A DNA stretch of 16,318 nt from JAAGZL01 sp050297535. GTDB taxonomy: Bacteria > Pseudomonadota > Gammaproteobacteria > Chromatiales > Chromatiaceae. The notes under the pieces were generated by a model, which was not told the origin of the DNA, did no database searches, and saw nothing but the letters and a program-made list of their open reading frames with translations. Positions 6,950 to 14,355 of this stretch are shown in pieces. The DNA lies in the NCBI GenBank assembly GCA_050297535.1, contig JBNKSV010000045.1, forward strand, positions 1-16,318, written 5' to 3'. Position 1 is the stretch's first letter, and every line of letters begins with the position of its first letter. A program made the translations under genes and the position numbers.

Positions 6950-8834
6950 ATGCTACTCCCACTAACCTTCTTATCTTGTTCAGTGGCCGCGGTTTCTCTA
7001 TGCGGGGCAAGAAGCGCAGGACTTCAGCAAGCGAGGTGCTCCCGGCTGCCGCCTTCACCACCCCATCCTCCAACAGAGTAACCAAGCCAGCCGCGTCCTT
7101 GCTTACTCCCCGTATCACGGATGAAGACTGTTTTTCCAGGATTGAATCCTTAATCGCATCGTTCAACACCAGAAGCTCGTGTATGCCTATCCTGCCACTA
7201 TACCCGGTGTAACGACAATGGCTACAACCCCTTCCCTGTAGAAAATTGGCATCTTTTATCTCCTTGCGCTCATACCCCAACCGCCGCAGATCCAACGGCG
7301 TAGGCACATATGGCTCCGCGCAATGTTTGCAAACACGCCGCAACAGACGCTGCGCCAACACCGAGACCACGGTTGACGAGATCAGAAAGGTCTCGATATC
7401 CATATTCATCAGACGCAGCAAGCCCCCGATGCTGTCTTCGGTATGGAACGTGGTGAGTACCTTATGGCCAGTAAGGGCGGCATGCACAGCCGCGTCGGCA
7501 GACTGATTATCCCGAATCTCGCCCAGGACGATCACATCCGGGTCCTGGCGCATCATGTGCCGCAGAGACTCGCTGAAGGTCATGTCGATCTTCGGGTTGA
7601 TTGAGCACTGCCCGATTCCGTCTATCATATATTCCACCGGGTCTTCGGCGGTGATGACACTGCGTTCGATATCATTCAGATAGTTCACGCAACCGTACAA
7701 GGTGGTGGTCTTACCGGAACCGGTGGGGCCGGTCATCATAACCACGCCGCTGGGGATATCCAGCGCATCTTCAATAAAGCGGCTAAGGATATGGGGCGCC
7801 ATCCCCAGCTCGCGAATATCCAACAGGTTGGTCATGCGACTGAGCAGCCGCAGTACGATCTTCTCGCCATGCATAGTCACATAGAACGACGCACGGATAT
7901 CGGTGCTATGACCGGTCTCAGGGTCATCAAACACAAAACTACCGCCCTGATGCCTCCGCTTCTCTGCGATGTTGCACTTCGTCAGGACCTTGAGCCGACT
8001 GGCCATACCCACCGCCATCTCCAGATCAAAATCCTTGTAGTGCATCAACACCCCATCACAGCGAAATCGCACCCGCAGATAGGTCGCTAACGGTTCAATA
8101 TGGATATCGCTCGCCCGGGCCTGCAACGCGTCACTGATTATGGTATTGACCACTCCAGGTATGGTCGAATCATCAACCCTTTCTCCAACCCGTATCTTTT
8201 GCTGGCTGTTTTCGAAGGCCTTGATGGCGGCCCGCATGGTATAACTGGATGCAACCTCAGCCTTTATCTCCGCATGAAACAGTGATGCCGCAAAATCCCG
8301 CGCCTCCATATTCAATGGATCGGTAAAGGCAACACGCACCGCATCACCATCGTAACCCATCGGTATAAACCCGTACTGGCGACACTGAACCGGGGTAACC
8401 TTCTCTAAAATACGCGGATCAATAGCTGTAAAATCCGGGACTACTACGGGCAGACCAAGTTGATCCGCCAATACATCCAACAAATGAGATTCATCAATAA
8501 AGTTATTTTCCAGCAGGACGTCGCCCAGACGCCTCTGTTCCGGCGACTCCTTCTGAATGGCCAGCGCCGCCTCCAGCTCCCTGGGCTTTAACAGGCCCAG
8601 CTCCACCAGTAGCTGACCTAGCTTGATAGACTGCGCATTACCCCTGACCGCGGCACGGATTTGATCTTCATTTACATAGCCAAGCTCTTGCAACACCTCC
8701 AACATTGGTTTTGGGGTGCTAAGTTTGGAACTCACCCTCTCGGCATATTCGAACCTTTTCTTTGTCAGAGTACCGTTTTCTACCAGTATCCGGGCGATCT
8801 CACATGGCCCTTCTTCGTGCTGATTGCTAGACAA
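6942..8834 (-). CDS. PilB/GspE-family secretion or pilus assembly ATPase
   Basis: This 630-aa protein is a hexameric-type ATPase that would power a type IV pilus, type II secretion or related machine. It shows Walker A GPTGSGKT (369-376), an Asp box TAEDPVEY (395-402), Walker B DVIVLGEIRD (433-442), a His box (451-465), ASDIHIEP (241-248), and a C-x2-C...C-x2-C zinc element (C502, C505, C537, C540). The N-terminus (about 12-128) holds four tandem helical repeats; the last two (KLGQLLVELGLL..., RRLGDVLLENNF...) resemble the RLGxxL motif of MshEN domains, which can bind cyclic di-GMP. The start is TTG at 8834: GGGGA lies 7 nt upstream, a stop codon lies just before, and the first internal ATG would remove 43 residues and the first repeat. 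No pilC, pilM or gsp gene is nearby, so its machine is unknown. Confidence 0.9.
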   Translation of the reverse strand: MSSNQHEEGPCEIARILVENGTLTKKRFEYAERVSSKLSTPKPMLEVLQELGYVNEDQIRAAVRGNAQSIKLGQLLVELGLLKPRELEAALAIQKESPEQRRLGDVLLENNFIDESHLLDVLADQLGLPVVVPDFTAIDPRILEKVTPVQCRQYGFIPMGYDGDAVRVAFTDPLNMEARDFAASLFHAEIKAEVASSYTMRAAIKAFENSQQKIRVGERVDDSTIPGVVNTIISDALQARASDIHIEPLATYLRVRFRCDGVLMHYKDFDLEMAVGMASRLKVLTKCNIAEKRRHQGGSFVFDDPETGHSTDIRASFYVTMHGEKIVLRLLSRMTNLLDIRELGMAPHILSRFIEDALDIPSGVVMMTGPTGSGKTTTLYGCVNYLNDIERSVITAEDPVEYMIDGIGQCSINPKIDMTFSESLRHMMRQDPDVIVLGEIRDNQSADAAVHAALTGHKVLTTFHTEDSIGGLLRLMNMDIETFLISSTVVSVLAQRLLRRVCKHCAEPYVPTPLDLRRLGYERKEIKDANFLQGRGCSHCRYTGYSGRIGIHELLVLNDAIKDSILEKQSSSVIRGVSKDAAGLVTLLEDGVVKAAAGSTSLAEVLRFLPRIEKPRPLNKIRRLVGVAYE

Positions 8835-8913
8835 TGTCCGTTCCCCAGTAAAGAGTGCGTAAAAAACTTAGGTCAGATGAACATATAGCGTCATGTTATT
8901 CCTTTACTTTAAC

Positions 8914-8940
8914 AAAAAAGGCGGCGCCATAAGCGCCGCC
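8914..8940 (-). terminator. Rho-independent terminator of amtB
   Basis: An 8-bp GC-only stem (8920-8927 with 8933-8940) with a 5-nt loop is followed, on the minus strand, by six T residues (A-run 8914-8919 on the plus strand). It begins 28 bp after the amtB stop codon, so it ends the amtB transcript and separates it from the ATPase-HDOD operon downstream. Confidence 0.88.
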
Positions 8941-8968
8941 TTCTATGGCTTTGTATAGAGAGACAGTA

Positions 8969-10261
8969 CTACAAGTTGTAGCCAGTCTCCTCATGGCAGA
9001 CGATATCAAGGCCCTGTAGTTCCTCATCCTCATCCACCCGCAATCCGATCATGGCTCCAACCAACTTCAGGATCGCAAAGGTGACCACGGCGGTGAAGAC
9101 AACTGTGGAGATAACTCCCACAAACTGCGCCCCCAGCTGACCGCCCATGCTCTCTATGCCGTCTGCGAACCCATAGCCGCTAAACACACCCAGACCAGTA
9201 GCGGAGAACACACCAGCCAATAATGTGCCAAGCATGCCGCCCACACCATGGACCGGAAACACGTCCAGTGAATCATCAATCTTAAGCACGCGCTTTATGA
9301 ACTGCGTTGCAGTGAAACACACACCACCGGCCAGCAACCCTATAATCAAGGCACCGCCAGGCCCGACAAAACCGGAAGCGGGGGTAATAGTGCCAAGACC
9401 GGCAACCATACCTGTAACCGCGCCCAGGGCGCTTGGCTTGCCGAAACGCTTCCACTCAATGACCGTCCAGGTCATGGCCCCGGTGGCGGCAGAAATATGG
9501 GTCACCAGCATGGCCATGGCGGCATTCCCGTCGGACGCCAGGGCGCTTCCGCCGTTAAACCCGAACCACCCGACCCACAGCATACCGGCACCGGTAACCG
9601 TCATGGTCATGTTGTGCGGCGGCATAGCGGTCTCCGGAAAACCCCTGCGCGGCCCCAAGACCAAGGCGGCTACCAAAGAGGCGACACCCGCCGTAATATG
9701 CACAACGGTACCGCCAGCAAAGTCATACAGCCCCATGCTCTGGAGCCAGCCACCACCCCATACCCAGTGGGTAACCGGCACATACACCAGCATCAACCAG
9801 ATGGCGCTAAACAGCAACATGGCAGAAAACTTCATGCGCTCGGCAAAGCCGCCAACGATCAAGGCCGGCGTGATGATGGCGAAGGTCATCTGAAACAGCA
9901 TGAACAAAGACTCCGGGATGTTACCCGACAAGGTCTCACGACCTATGCCGGCCATCATCGCCTTACCCAACCCACCGATGAAGGAGCTGCCCTCGCCGAA
10001 GGCCAGGCTGTATCCCAACACCAGCCAGAGGATAGACACAACACTGGCGATGGCAAAACACTGCATCAATACCGAGAGTACGTTTTTGGTACGGACCAAT
10101 CCACCATAGAACAGCGCCAGACCAGGCAGGGTCATAAACAACACCAGGGCCGTTGAGGTAAGGACCCAGGCGGTATCAGCGCCATTCAGGCCGGCATCTT
10201 CCGCCAGGGCCATCCCGGGAAGCAGCAGTAACGCCGCCATAAGAAACAGAGGTTTTTTCAT
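8969..10261 (-). CDS. amtB: Ammonium transporter (Amt family channel)
   Basis: This 430-aa inner-membrane protein forms the trimeric channel for NH4+/NH3 uptake. A signal peptide ends near ALA|ED (residue 20), then about eleven membrane helices follow. The pore twin histidines are H188 (AGGTVVHITAG) and H338 (VFPVHGVGG), and D180 matches the conserved structural aspartate. The cytoplasmic tail GLRVDEDEELQGLDIVCHEE is the region that docks the PII protein GlnK. I use the ATG at 10261 because GGGAGA lies 7 nt upstream and the signal peptide begins there; an ATG at 10282 would add seven residues. No glnK gene adjoins it. The upstream DNA shows a sigma-54 promoter, an IHF consensus and NtrC-like sites, so expression under nitrogen limitation is expected. 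Confidence 0.96.
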   Translation of the reverse strand: MKKPLFLMAALLLLPGMALAEDAGLNGADTAWVLTSTALVLFMTLPGLALFYGGLVRTKNVLSVLMQCFAIASVVSILWLVLGYSLAFGEGSSFIGGLGKAMMAGIGRETLSGNIPESLFMLFQMTFAIITPALIVGGFAERMKFSAMLLFSAIWLMLVYVPVTHWVWGGGWLQSMGLYDFAGGTVVHITAGVASLVAALVLGPRRGFPETAMPPHNMTMTVTGAGMLWVGWFGFNGGSALASDGNAAMAMLVTHISAATGAMTWTVIEWKRFGKPSALGAVTGMVAGLGTITPASGFVGPGGALIIGLLAGGVCFTATQFIKRVLKIDDSLDVFPVHGVGGMLGTLLAGVFSATGLGVFSGYGFADGIESMGGQLGAQFVGVISTVVFTAVVTFAILKLVGAMIGLRVDEDEELQGLDIVCHEETGYNL

Positions 10262-10386
10262 TCTAATATCTCCCAAACACATCGATCATGCGCGCACCAA
10301 AATGGCAGCTAAAAATTTTAATTATCCAGCCAAGGCCCCTTTAACAGGCAGTATCGACAGCCAAAAGCCAAAATTCGGAAAAACGA

Positions 10387-10401
10387 TGCACTAATCGTGC
10401 C
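10387..10401 (-). promoter_or_regulatory. Sigma-54 (-24/-12) promoter of amtB
   Basis: On the minus strand GGCACGATTAGTGCA carries GG and GC separated by exactly 10 bases, matching the sigma-54 consensus TGGCACG-N4-TTGCA at nearly all positions. Transcription would start near 10376, leaving a leader of about 115 nt before the amtB ATG. Confidence 0.8.
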
Positions 10402-10420
10402 TCTTTATAGCGCGCATATT

Positions 10421-10433
10421 AATCAAATAGTTA
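10421..10433. promoter_or_regulatory. Candidate IHF binding site
   Basis: AATCAAATAGTTA is an exact match to the IHF consensus WATCAANNNNTTR. It sits between the sigma-54 promoter and the NtrC-like sites, centred near -51, where an IHF-induced bend would bring activator and polymerase together. Confidence 0.65.
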
Positions 10434-10465
10434 CGATGATTACGCCCGATGATAGGGATGTATAC

Positions 10466-10480
10466 GCACAAACAATGTGC
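10466..10480. promoter_or_regulatory. Candidate NtrC site, promoter-proximal
   Basis: GCAC-N7-GTGC matches both outer half-sites of the NtrC consensus (TGCACCANNNTGGTGCA); the inner bases do not match. It is centred near -97 relative to the predicted amtB start. Confidence 0.6.
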
Positions 10481-10497
10481 GCACACCAATAAAATAG

Positions 10498-10512
10498 GCA
10501 CAGTTTTTGGGC
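10498..10512. promoter_or_regulatory. Candidate NtrC site, promoter-distal
   Basis: GCAC-N7-GGGC matches seven of eight outer half-site bases. Its centre is 32 bp from the proximal site, the same spacing as the paired NtrC sites upstream of E. coli glnA. Weaker alone than as part of the pair. Confidence 0.45.
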
Positions 10513-10514
10513 GC

Positions 10515-10549
10515 AAAAAAATACCGGCCCATCCAAGATGGTGCCGGTA
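10515..10549 (-). terminator. Rho-independent terminator-like hairpin without an obvious gene
   Basis: A 12-bp stem (10522-10533 with 10537-10549, one bulged base at 10542) closes a CAA loop and is followed on the minus strand by a run of seven T residues. The form is that of a minus-strand terminator, but no minus-strand gene lies before it; the neighbouring gene at 10780 reads away. It may end a small RNA from about 10550-10700, or stop leftward read-through before the amtB enhancer. Confidence 0.6.
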
Positions 10550-10779
10550 ACCAGACTAGACGTCTGAAGGGGAGTCTTTAAAACAGCTAATAACGGAAGC
10601 GATTACCGATTTAACTGAAACATATGACTGGAAGACCGAAAAGAAGTTCATTCAGCATAAAATTCCTTTGGAGGAACTTAATTTGCGCAATTGAAAGTAC
10701 TTCACACAACCGCATCCAAGTAGATTGTATATTCGAGCGGCAGGAATCTTTTGAACACTTTAAGGATATGGAGAGAGAT

Positions 10780-11331
10780 ATGTACAAACGTCTACTATTA
10801 TCATTGTCTATTCCGTTCTTACTTTTTGGCTTTGTCGTTAGCTCTTGGTCCGACACCTCCATTCCAGAGAAAAAGCAAACAAAATTAGGCCTCTACATAA
10901 CCGCTCAGGAGGCGTTTGCAAAATGGAATGCGGATAAAGAAAACATAAAGATATTGGATGTCAGAACTCCGGGCGAATATATATTTGTCGGCCATGCAGA
11001 CATGGCAGTAAATATCCCTATTGAATTGTACATGGGGGAAATTGACCCGAAGACCACAAAACCGGTCATGCCGCTAAATGCAAATTTCGTGGCGGAAGTT
11101 AAAAAGAGATTCAAGGAAACAGATACCATCATGGTCATGTGCCGCTCCGGATCCAGGAGTGCCAAGGCGGTTAATATGCTAGCCGACGCTGGTTTTAAGA
11201 ATGTCTACACCATCACCGACGGATTTGAAGGCGACAAATCCAAAACTGGCAAAAGGACCGTCGACGGCTGGAAGAACGCTGACGCCACCTGGACATACAA
11301 ACTTGATCCAAAGCTAGTATATCTCCCTTAA
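10780..11331 (+). CDS. Exported single-domain rhodanese-like protein
   Basis: This 183-aa protein has a signal sequence (about 1-24) and one rhodanese domain: LDVRTPGEY (59-67) and the active-site loop C121-RSGSR126, the CxxGxR pattern of catalytic rhodaneses, so sulfur transfer through a cysteine persulfide is plausible in the periplasm. The region KTGKRTVDGWKNADATWTYK near the end is typical of small exported rhodaneses. I chose the ATG at 10780, preceded by GGAGAG; the frame is open back to 10624, but that extension has no signal peptide at its start and looks non-coding. The gene is visibly more AT-rich than its neighbours, which could mean a different origin. It stands alone. Substrate and partner are unknown. 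Confidence 0.87.
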   Translation: MYKRLLLSLSIPFLLFGFVVSSWSDTSIPEKKQTKLGLYITAQEAFAKWNADKENIKILDVRTPGEYIFVGHADMAVNIPIELYMGEIDPKTTKPVMPLNANFVAEVKKRFKETDTIMVMCRSGSRSAKAVNMLADAGFKNVYTITDGFEGDKSKTGKRTVDGWKNADATWTYKLDPKLVYLP

Positions 11332-11346
11332 GCAGCTGTCGTAGTT

Positions 11347-11377
11347 ATGGAGCCCCTGATCCGCTCAGGGGTTCCAT
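11347..11377. terminator. Hairpin after the rhodanese gene, probable terminator without T-run
   Basis: A 13-bp stem including one G-T pair (11347-11359 with 11365-11377) and a 5-nt loop begins 15 bp after the rhodanese stop codon. No T-run follows on either strand, so termination would need help from a factor. The rest of 11332-11601 shows nothing I can identify. Confidence 0.5.
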
Positions 11378-11601
11378 GGCAACACCCATACTTTCAAATC
11401 GCTAATCCCAACTCAAGCCAGTCCATAGATAGTCAAATTTCAGCAAATCTTTCATATAAAAAATAAACAAACCTAATGTGACGACTTACCAAATAATATT
11501 CAGTTGGCAGATCGACAGCTCGGTATAACCGATACGGTCGACAGACGCCTGCAACAGATATTCAGAAAGCGCAATTATCCAACTGATAAGTGCAGTGGTA
11601 A

Positions 11602-12933
11602 CTATTTCTTCAGACTTCGCAACAATTTCTGAAAGGCAGGACTCTTGCGTAACGATTCGCGCCCGGCAGCAATCAGGGCATCGACCTGCTCGTTGGTGAG
11701 AGTAAAACTGGTTGGGATCTGATTGAAATATTTCTGCCGTTCTTCTGAGAATGAATTCTTAAACCCCACCTCTATGAAGTGAAATTCAGAAGGACCACCC
11801 TCGGAAGAAAGCTCGGCATGCCAGCGCCGCATGCTGGCCTGCATCAGCTCCAGCGTGGATGCATTATAGCGGTGTAACTGAATATCACTCACGGCGTTTA
11901 CGGCCTGATTAATAGTCGGCTCTTCAATGCTCTCGGCCATGCCGTCGGCTGCATCGGTGGACGCATCCACTACAATCACCGCCGAATTGCTGACATTCCT
12001 ATGCCCGACCTTATCCGTAAAAGGCTTGATGCCGCCGTACAACTCAATAATCTCGAAAAACGAGCGCAGGCCAAGATTATCGGTAATGCCGCCATCTACC
12101 AGATGCAGATAACGGTATTTCTCTTTATTGCTAACCAGCTTTTCCAGATTCTCCGCTGCCAGGGTTATCTGCGCATTGGCACGCCTGCGTTTAGCCTGCT
12201 CAAGTACCTGCCGGAATTCTTTGGTGTCACAGCCCTGATGGTTTTCTATAACCACCGGATTGAATATCAATGGCACGGCAGATGAGGCGGCGACCGCCTT
12301 GGCCACCGGGAAAGCGTCGATATCCGAACAGATCAGGTTGAAATATTCCTGCACAAAGGAAAGGCGGGAACCGGTGCTTAGATCAGATGCATTTATCAAG
12401 ATCAGCGGCGCGTTCCGGCGGCGCATATCGGCAAATGTGGCATTGCCGAACAGATTTTCCTGGTAATACTCCACGGCCATCTCGGTGCGCACCTTACCTG
12501 ATAATAGGCGCGCCGGGGCAAGCAGGCCGCGCATCAGCCTGTCTTCGGTATCGGCCCGCAGAAACTTTTTCTCGAAATCATCGAATATTCTATCGCCATG
12601 CAGCCCGTAATAGGCCGCGGTAAAACTGCCTCCGGAAACAGAACTGATCACATTCACATAATCAAGCATCCGCCGTGGTTTGCCATCCACGGTGACAACC
12701 GTATCGCGCAGCTCCAATAATACGCCGTAGGAAAGCGCAGAGGCGCGAAGACCACCGCCGGAGAAACTCATAATGATGCTCAAATCGCCATCCTGACGGC
12801 TGCGCAACATATCGAGCATGGAATAGACAGCATAGGTAGGCAAAACGGTTTGGGGCTGGTTTTGGATAACGCTATGACTGGCGCAACCAACGAGAGCAAA
12901 CATTAGTAATGATAATAAAATTGACCGCAACAT
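11602..12933 (-). CDS. Patatin-like phospholipase lipoprotein
   Basis: This 443-aa protein has a lipoprotein signal peptide with lipobox L14-V-G-C17 followed by Ala-Ser, which predicts transfer to the outer membrane. The patatin fold is shown by the oxyanion loop S-G59-G60-G61-L-R (57-63), the nucleophile elbow SSVSGGS with S100, and D280-G281-G282 (LVDGGITDNLG) supplying the catalytic aspartate. In the elbow the first glycine of GxSxG is replaced by serine (S98-V-S100-G-G), a variation seen in some patatin-like proteins. It should hydrolyse acyl esters of phospholipids or related lipids; the substrate cannot be told. The ATG at 12933 has a weak AGGTG upstream. No other gene shares its transcript. 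Confidence 0.88.
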   Translation of the reverse strand: MLRSILLSLLMFALVGCASHSVIQNQPQTVLPTYAVYSMLDMLRSRQDGDLSIIMSFSGGGLRASALSYGVLLELRDTVVTVDGKPRRMLDYVNVISSVSGGSFTAAYYGLHGDRIFDDFEKKFLRADTEDRLMRGLLAPARLLSGKVRTEMAVEYYQENLFGNATFADMRRRNAPLILINASDLSTGSRLSFVQEYFNLICSDIDAFPVAKAVAASSAVPLIFNPVVIENHQGCDTKEFRQVLEQAKRRRANAQITLAAENLEKLVSNKEKYRYLHLVDGGITDNLGLRSFFEIIELYGGIKPFTDKVGHRNVSNSAVIVVDASTDAADGMAESIEEPTINQAVNAVSDIQLHRYNASTLELMQASMRRWHAELSSEGGPSEFHFIEVGFKNSFSEERQKYFNQIPTSFTLTNEQVDALIAAGRESLRKSPAFQKLLRSLKK

Positions 12934-13247
12934 TAACTACACCTAAATAAATCCACTACAAGTATGGCGGCGCTGCTTACATTATTATTCGGCTTGCCAT
13001 GCCCGCCCATTATAAGAAATATTGAATACGCAGACCTCTACAACCCTAATCGGTTCAACCTATCAAACCAGATATGAGACAATCCCCGAACCATTATCCA
13101 CACGCCAGCGTCTAGCGCCATCTGAATCCGCAATCATTGGTAACCCGCTGTCACAAATCGCAACCACCTACCAGTCAGGTGTCATATTGGAGACTCCTTG
13201 ATAGAATTAGGGCCTGTTAACACTGATTGGGTTGAGGATCTGCACTG
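12934..13247. other. Divergent intergenic region, 314 bp
   Basis: This stretch separates the patatin-like gene (minus) and the L,D-transpeptidase-like gene (plus). On the minus strand TATAAT (13009-13014) could be the -10 box for the patatin-like gene, about 75 bp before its ATG, but no good -35 stands before it. A short CACCT/AGGTG hairpin is near 13167-13183. I see no gene, RNA or strong plus-strand promoter. Confidence 0.4.
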
Positions 13248-14252
13248 ATGGGTTTCAAATCTGTTTTTCGTATCTGGGCCAGCGCCCTTGGTCCGTTCAT
13301 CCTCGCCCTTATCCTCTCAACGCCGTCTTTCGCCGCCAAACAATCCTCGGACATTCCAGATTGGTTGCAGAGCCATGTTGGTCTTGGCAACGGCCAGATC
13401 GCAGCGCCGGTGTTACAGCGGGCGCGAAAGCTTTACCTGCAAAAAAAGGGCAAAGGCAAGATCAAGAATCCCTGTTACTTCGCCATGGACGCAACACGCC
13501 CCCATAACATAGGCAACAACCAGTTGGGCAGCAGGTTCTACATCATCTGCGAAAACAAAAAATCGTTTCGCGCCATACCGGCCGGCCATGGAGGCGGTCG
13601 CAATCTGGGGAGGTTGGCGAATTTCACCAATGGCAGGTCCTGTGCAAAGAACTTCTCCAACGCGCTGGATTCAAAACTGACAGACGGCGGGGCCTATATC
13701 ACCGCAGAAACAAAAACCTCGTTCAAAGGCTATTACCGAAGCTCCAAGAAACAAAAATTCACCCTGCACCGTACGTTCATCCAGTTCGACGGACAAGGCG
13801 AAACAGAGAATGCCAGAGAACGTGAGATCGGCGGACATGCGGCAGTCCTGTTAAGGGGCATGTGCCGCCTCAAAGATCCGAAGAGCCGTTACGCCGACGA
13901 TGACGGCTATGTCTTTTTGGGTCGCCTGACGGACTATACTGGCGGCCGCAGCAACGGCTGCACCACCTGGTCAACAGCGGACGCCAAGCAAATCATCTCC
14001 ATGGTGAAAAAAAATCCGACAACCCTCTACGTCTATCCTGAGGCCGACGATATCGAAGCCGTCGCCCAGTTCCGAAAAGAACCTGGCAAGCCGTCGTCCC
14101 AGACAAAACCCTACTGGAACGCGTCCTGCCTAAAGCAAATCAAGGCCCCGAAATTCTGGGCGAAGGATGACCTCGAACCGCTGCTGAAACGCTACAAAAA
14201 GGATCATCCGCTAGCAGCACCACAGCCAGTCCCGCTCTGCAAGAATCAGTGA
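13248..14252 (+). CDS. Exported YkuD_2-type murein L,D-transpeptidase-like protein
   Basis: This 334-aa protein has a signal peptide ending near SFA|A (residue 29). The body follows the YkuD_2 (L,D-transpeptidase catalytic domain) pattern: HG114-117 region AGHGGGR, FSN (136-138), TDGGAYIT (145-152), then G184-x2-E-N188-A-R-E-R-E-I-G-G-H197 and the active-site stretch GRSNGC238. H197 and C238 would be the catalytic histidine and nucleophile cysteine. It would act on peptidoglycan stem peptides or a related cell-wall bond in the periplasm. Several extra cysteines (C76, C101, C132, C206) may form disulfides. GAGGA lies 10 nt before the ATG at 13248. The conserved residues are in place, so activity is likely; whether it transfers or hydrolyses is not visible. 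Confidence 0.75.
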   Translation: MGFKSVFRIWASALGPFILALILSTPSFAAKQSSDIPDWLQSHVGLGNGQIAAPVLQRARKLYLQKKGKGKIKNPCYFAMDATRPHNIGNNQLGSRFYIICENKKSFRAIPAGHGGGRNLGRLANFTNGRSCAKNFSNALDSKLTDGGAYITAETKTSFKGYYRSSKKQKFTLHRTFIQFDGQGETENAREREIGGHAAVLLRGMCRLKDPKSRYADDDGYVFLGRLTDYTGGRSNGCTTWSTADAKQIISMVKKNPTTLYVYPEADDIEAVAQFRKEPGKPSSQTKPYWNASCLKQIKAPKFWAKDDLEPLLKRYKKDHPLAAPQPVPLCKNQ

Positions 14253-14291
14253 ATTTCTAAAATCCAGAAAAATTCGGCGGGTAAAATTCAG

Positions 14292-14319
14292 TTTGCACGT
14301 TCTACGTTTGTTCTATAAT
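14292..14319 (+). promoter_or_regulatory. Candidate promoter of the Y-family polymerase operon
   Basis: TTTGCA (14292-14297) and a perfect TATAAT (14314-14319) are separated by 16 bp. The spacer contains the LexA-like direct repeat. Transcription would start about 30 nt before the polymerase ATG. Confidence 0.6.
14299..14313. promoter_or_regulatory. LexA-like SOS box, direct-repeat type
   Basis: GTTC-N7-GTTC occurs exactly, between the -35 and -10 boxes of the polymerase gene. This is the LexA operator form known from alphaproteobacteria; the enterobacterial form CTGT-N8-ACAG is absent here. Position and the SOS-type gene behind it support the call. Confidence 0.6.
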
Positions 14320-14355
14320 ATTATTCCCCCGTAAGACACCGGTTGCCGAGCCCCA

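Noticed and set aside
9225..10156. Two long plus-strand open frames opposite amtB
   Set aside because: Antisense shadows of a highly conserved membrane channel; low-complexity Pro/Thr and His/Gln-rich composition.
10664..10690. GGAGGAA followed by TTG, a possible leader peptide before the rhodanese gene
   Set aside because: The TTG frame stops after three codons, and no regulatory pattern supports a leader.
10624..10779. 52-residue upstream extension of the rhodanese gene
   Set aside because: It would bury the signal peptide, has no plausible start signal, and a good ribosome binding site precedes 10780.
10611..10862. 83-aa minus-strand open frame across the rhodanese upstream region
   Set aside because: No recognisable domain, overlaps the rhodanese coding start, and no ribosome binding site was convincing.
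14253..14355. Enterobacterial LexA box CTGT-N8-ACAG before the Y-family polymerase
   Set aside because: Not present; only the GTTC-N7-GTTC form was found.
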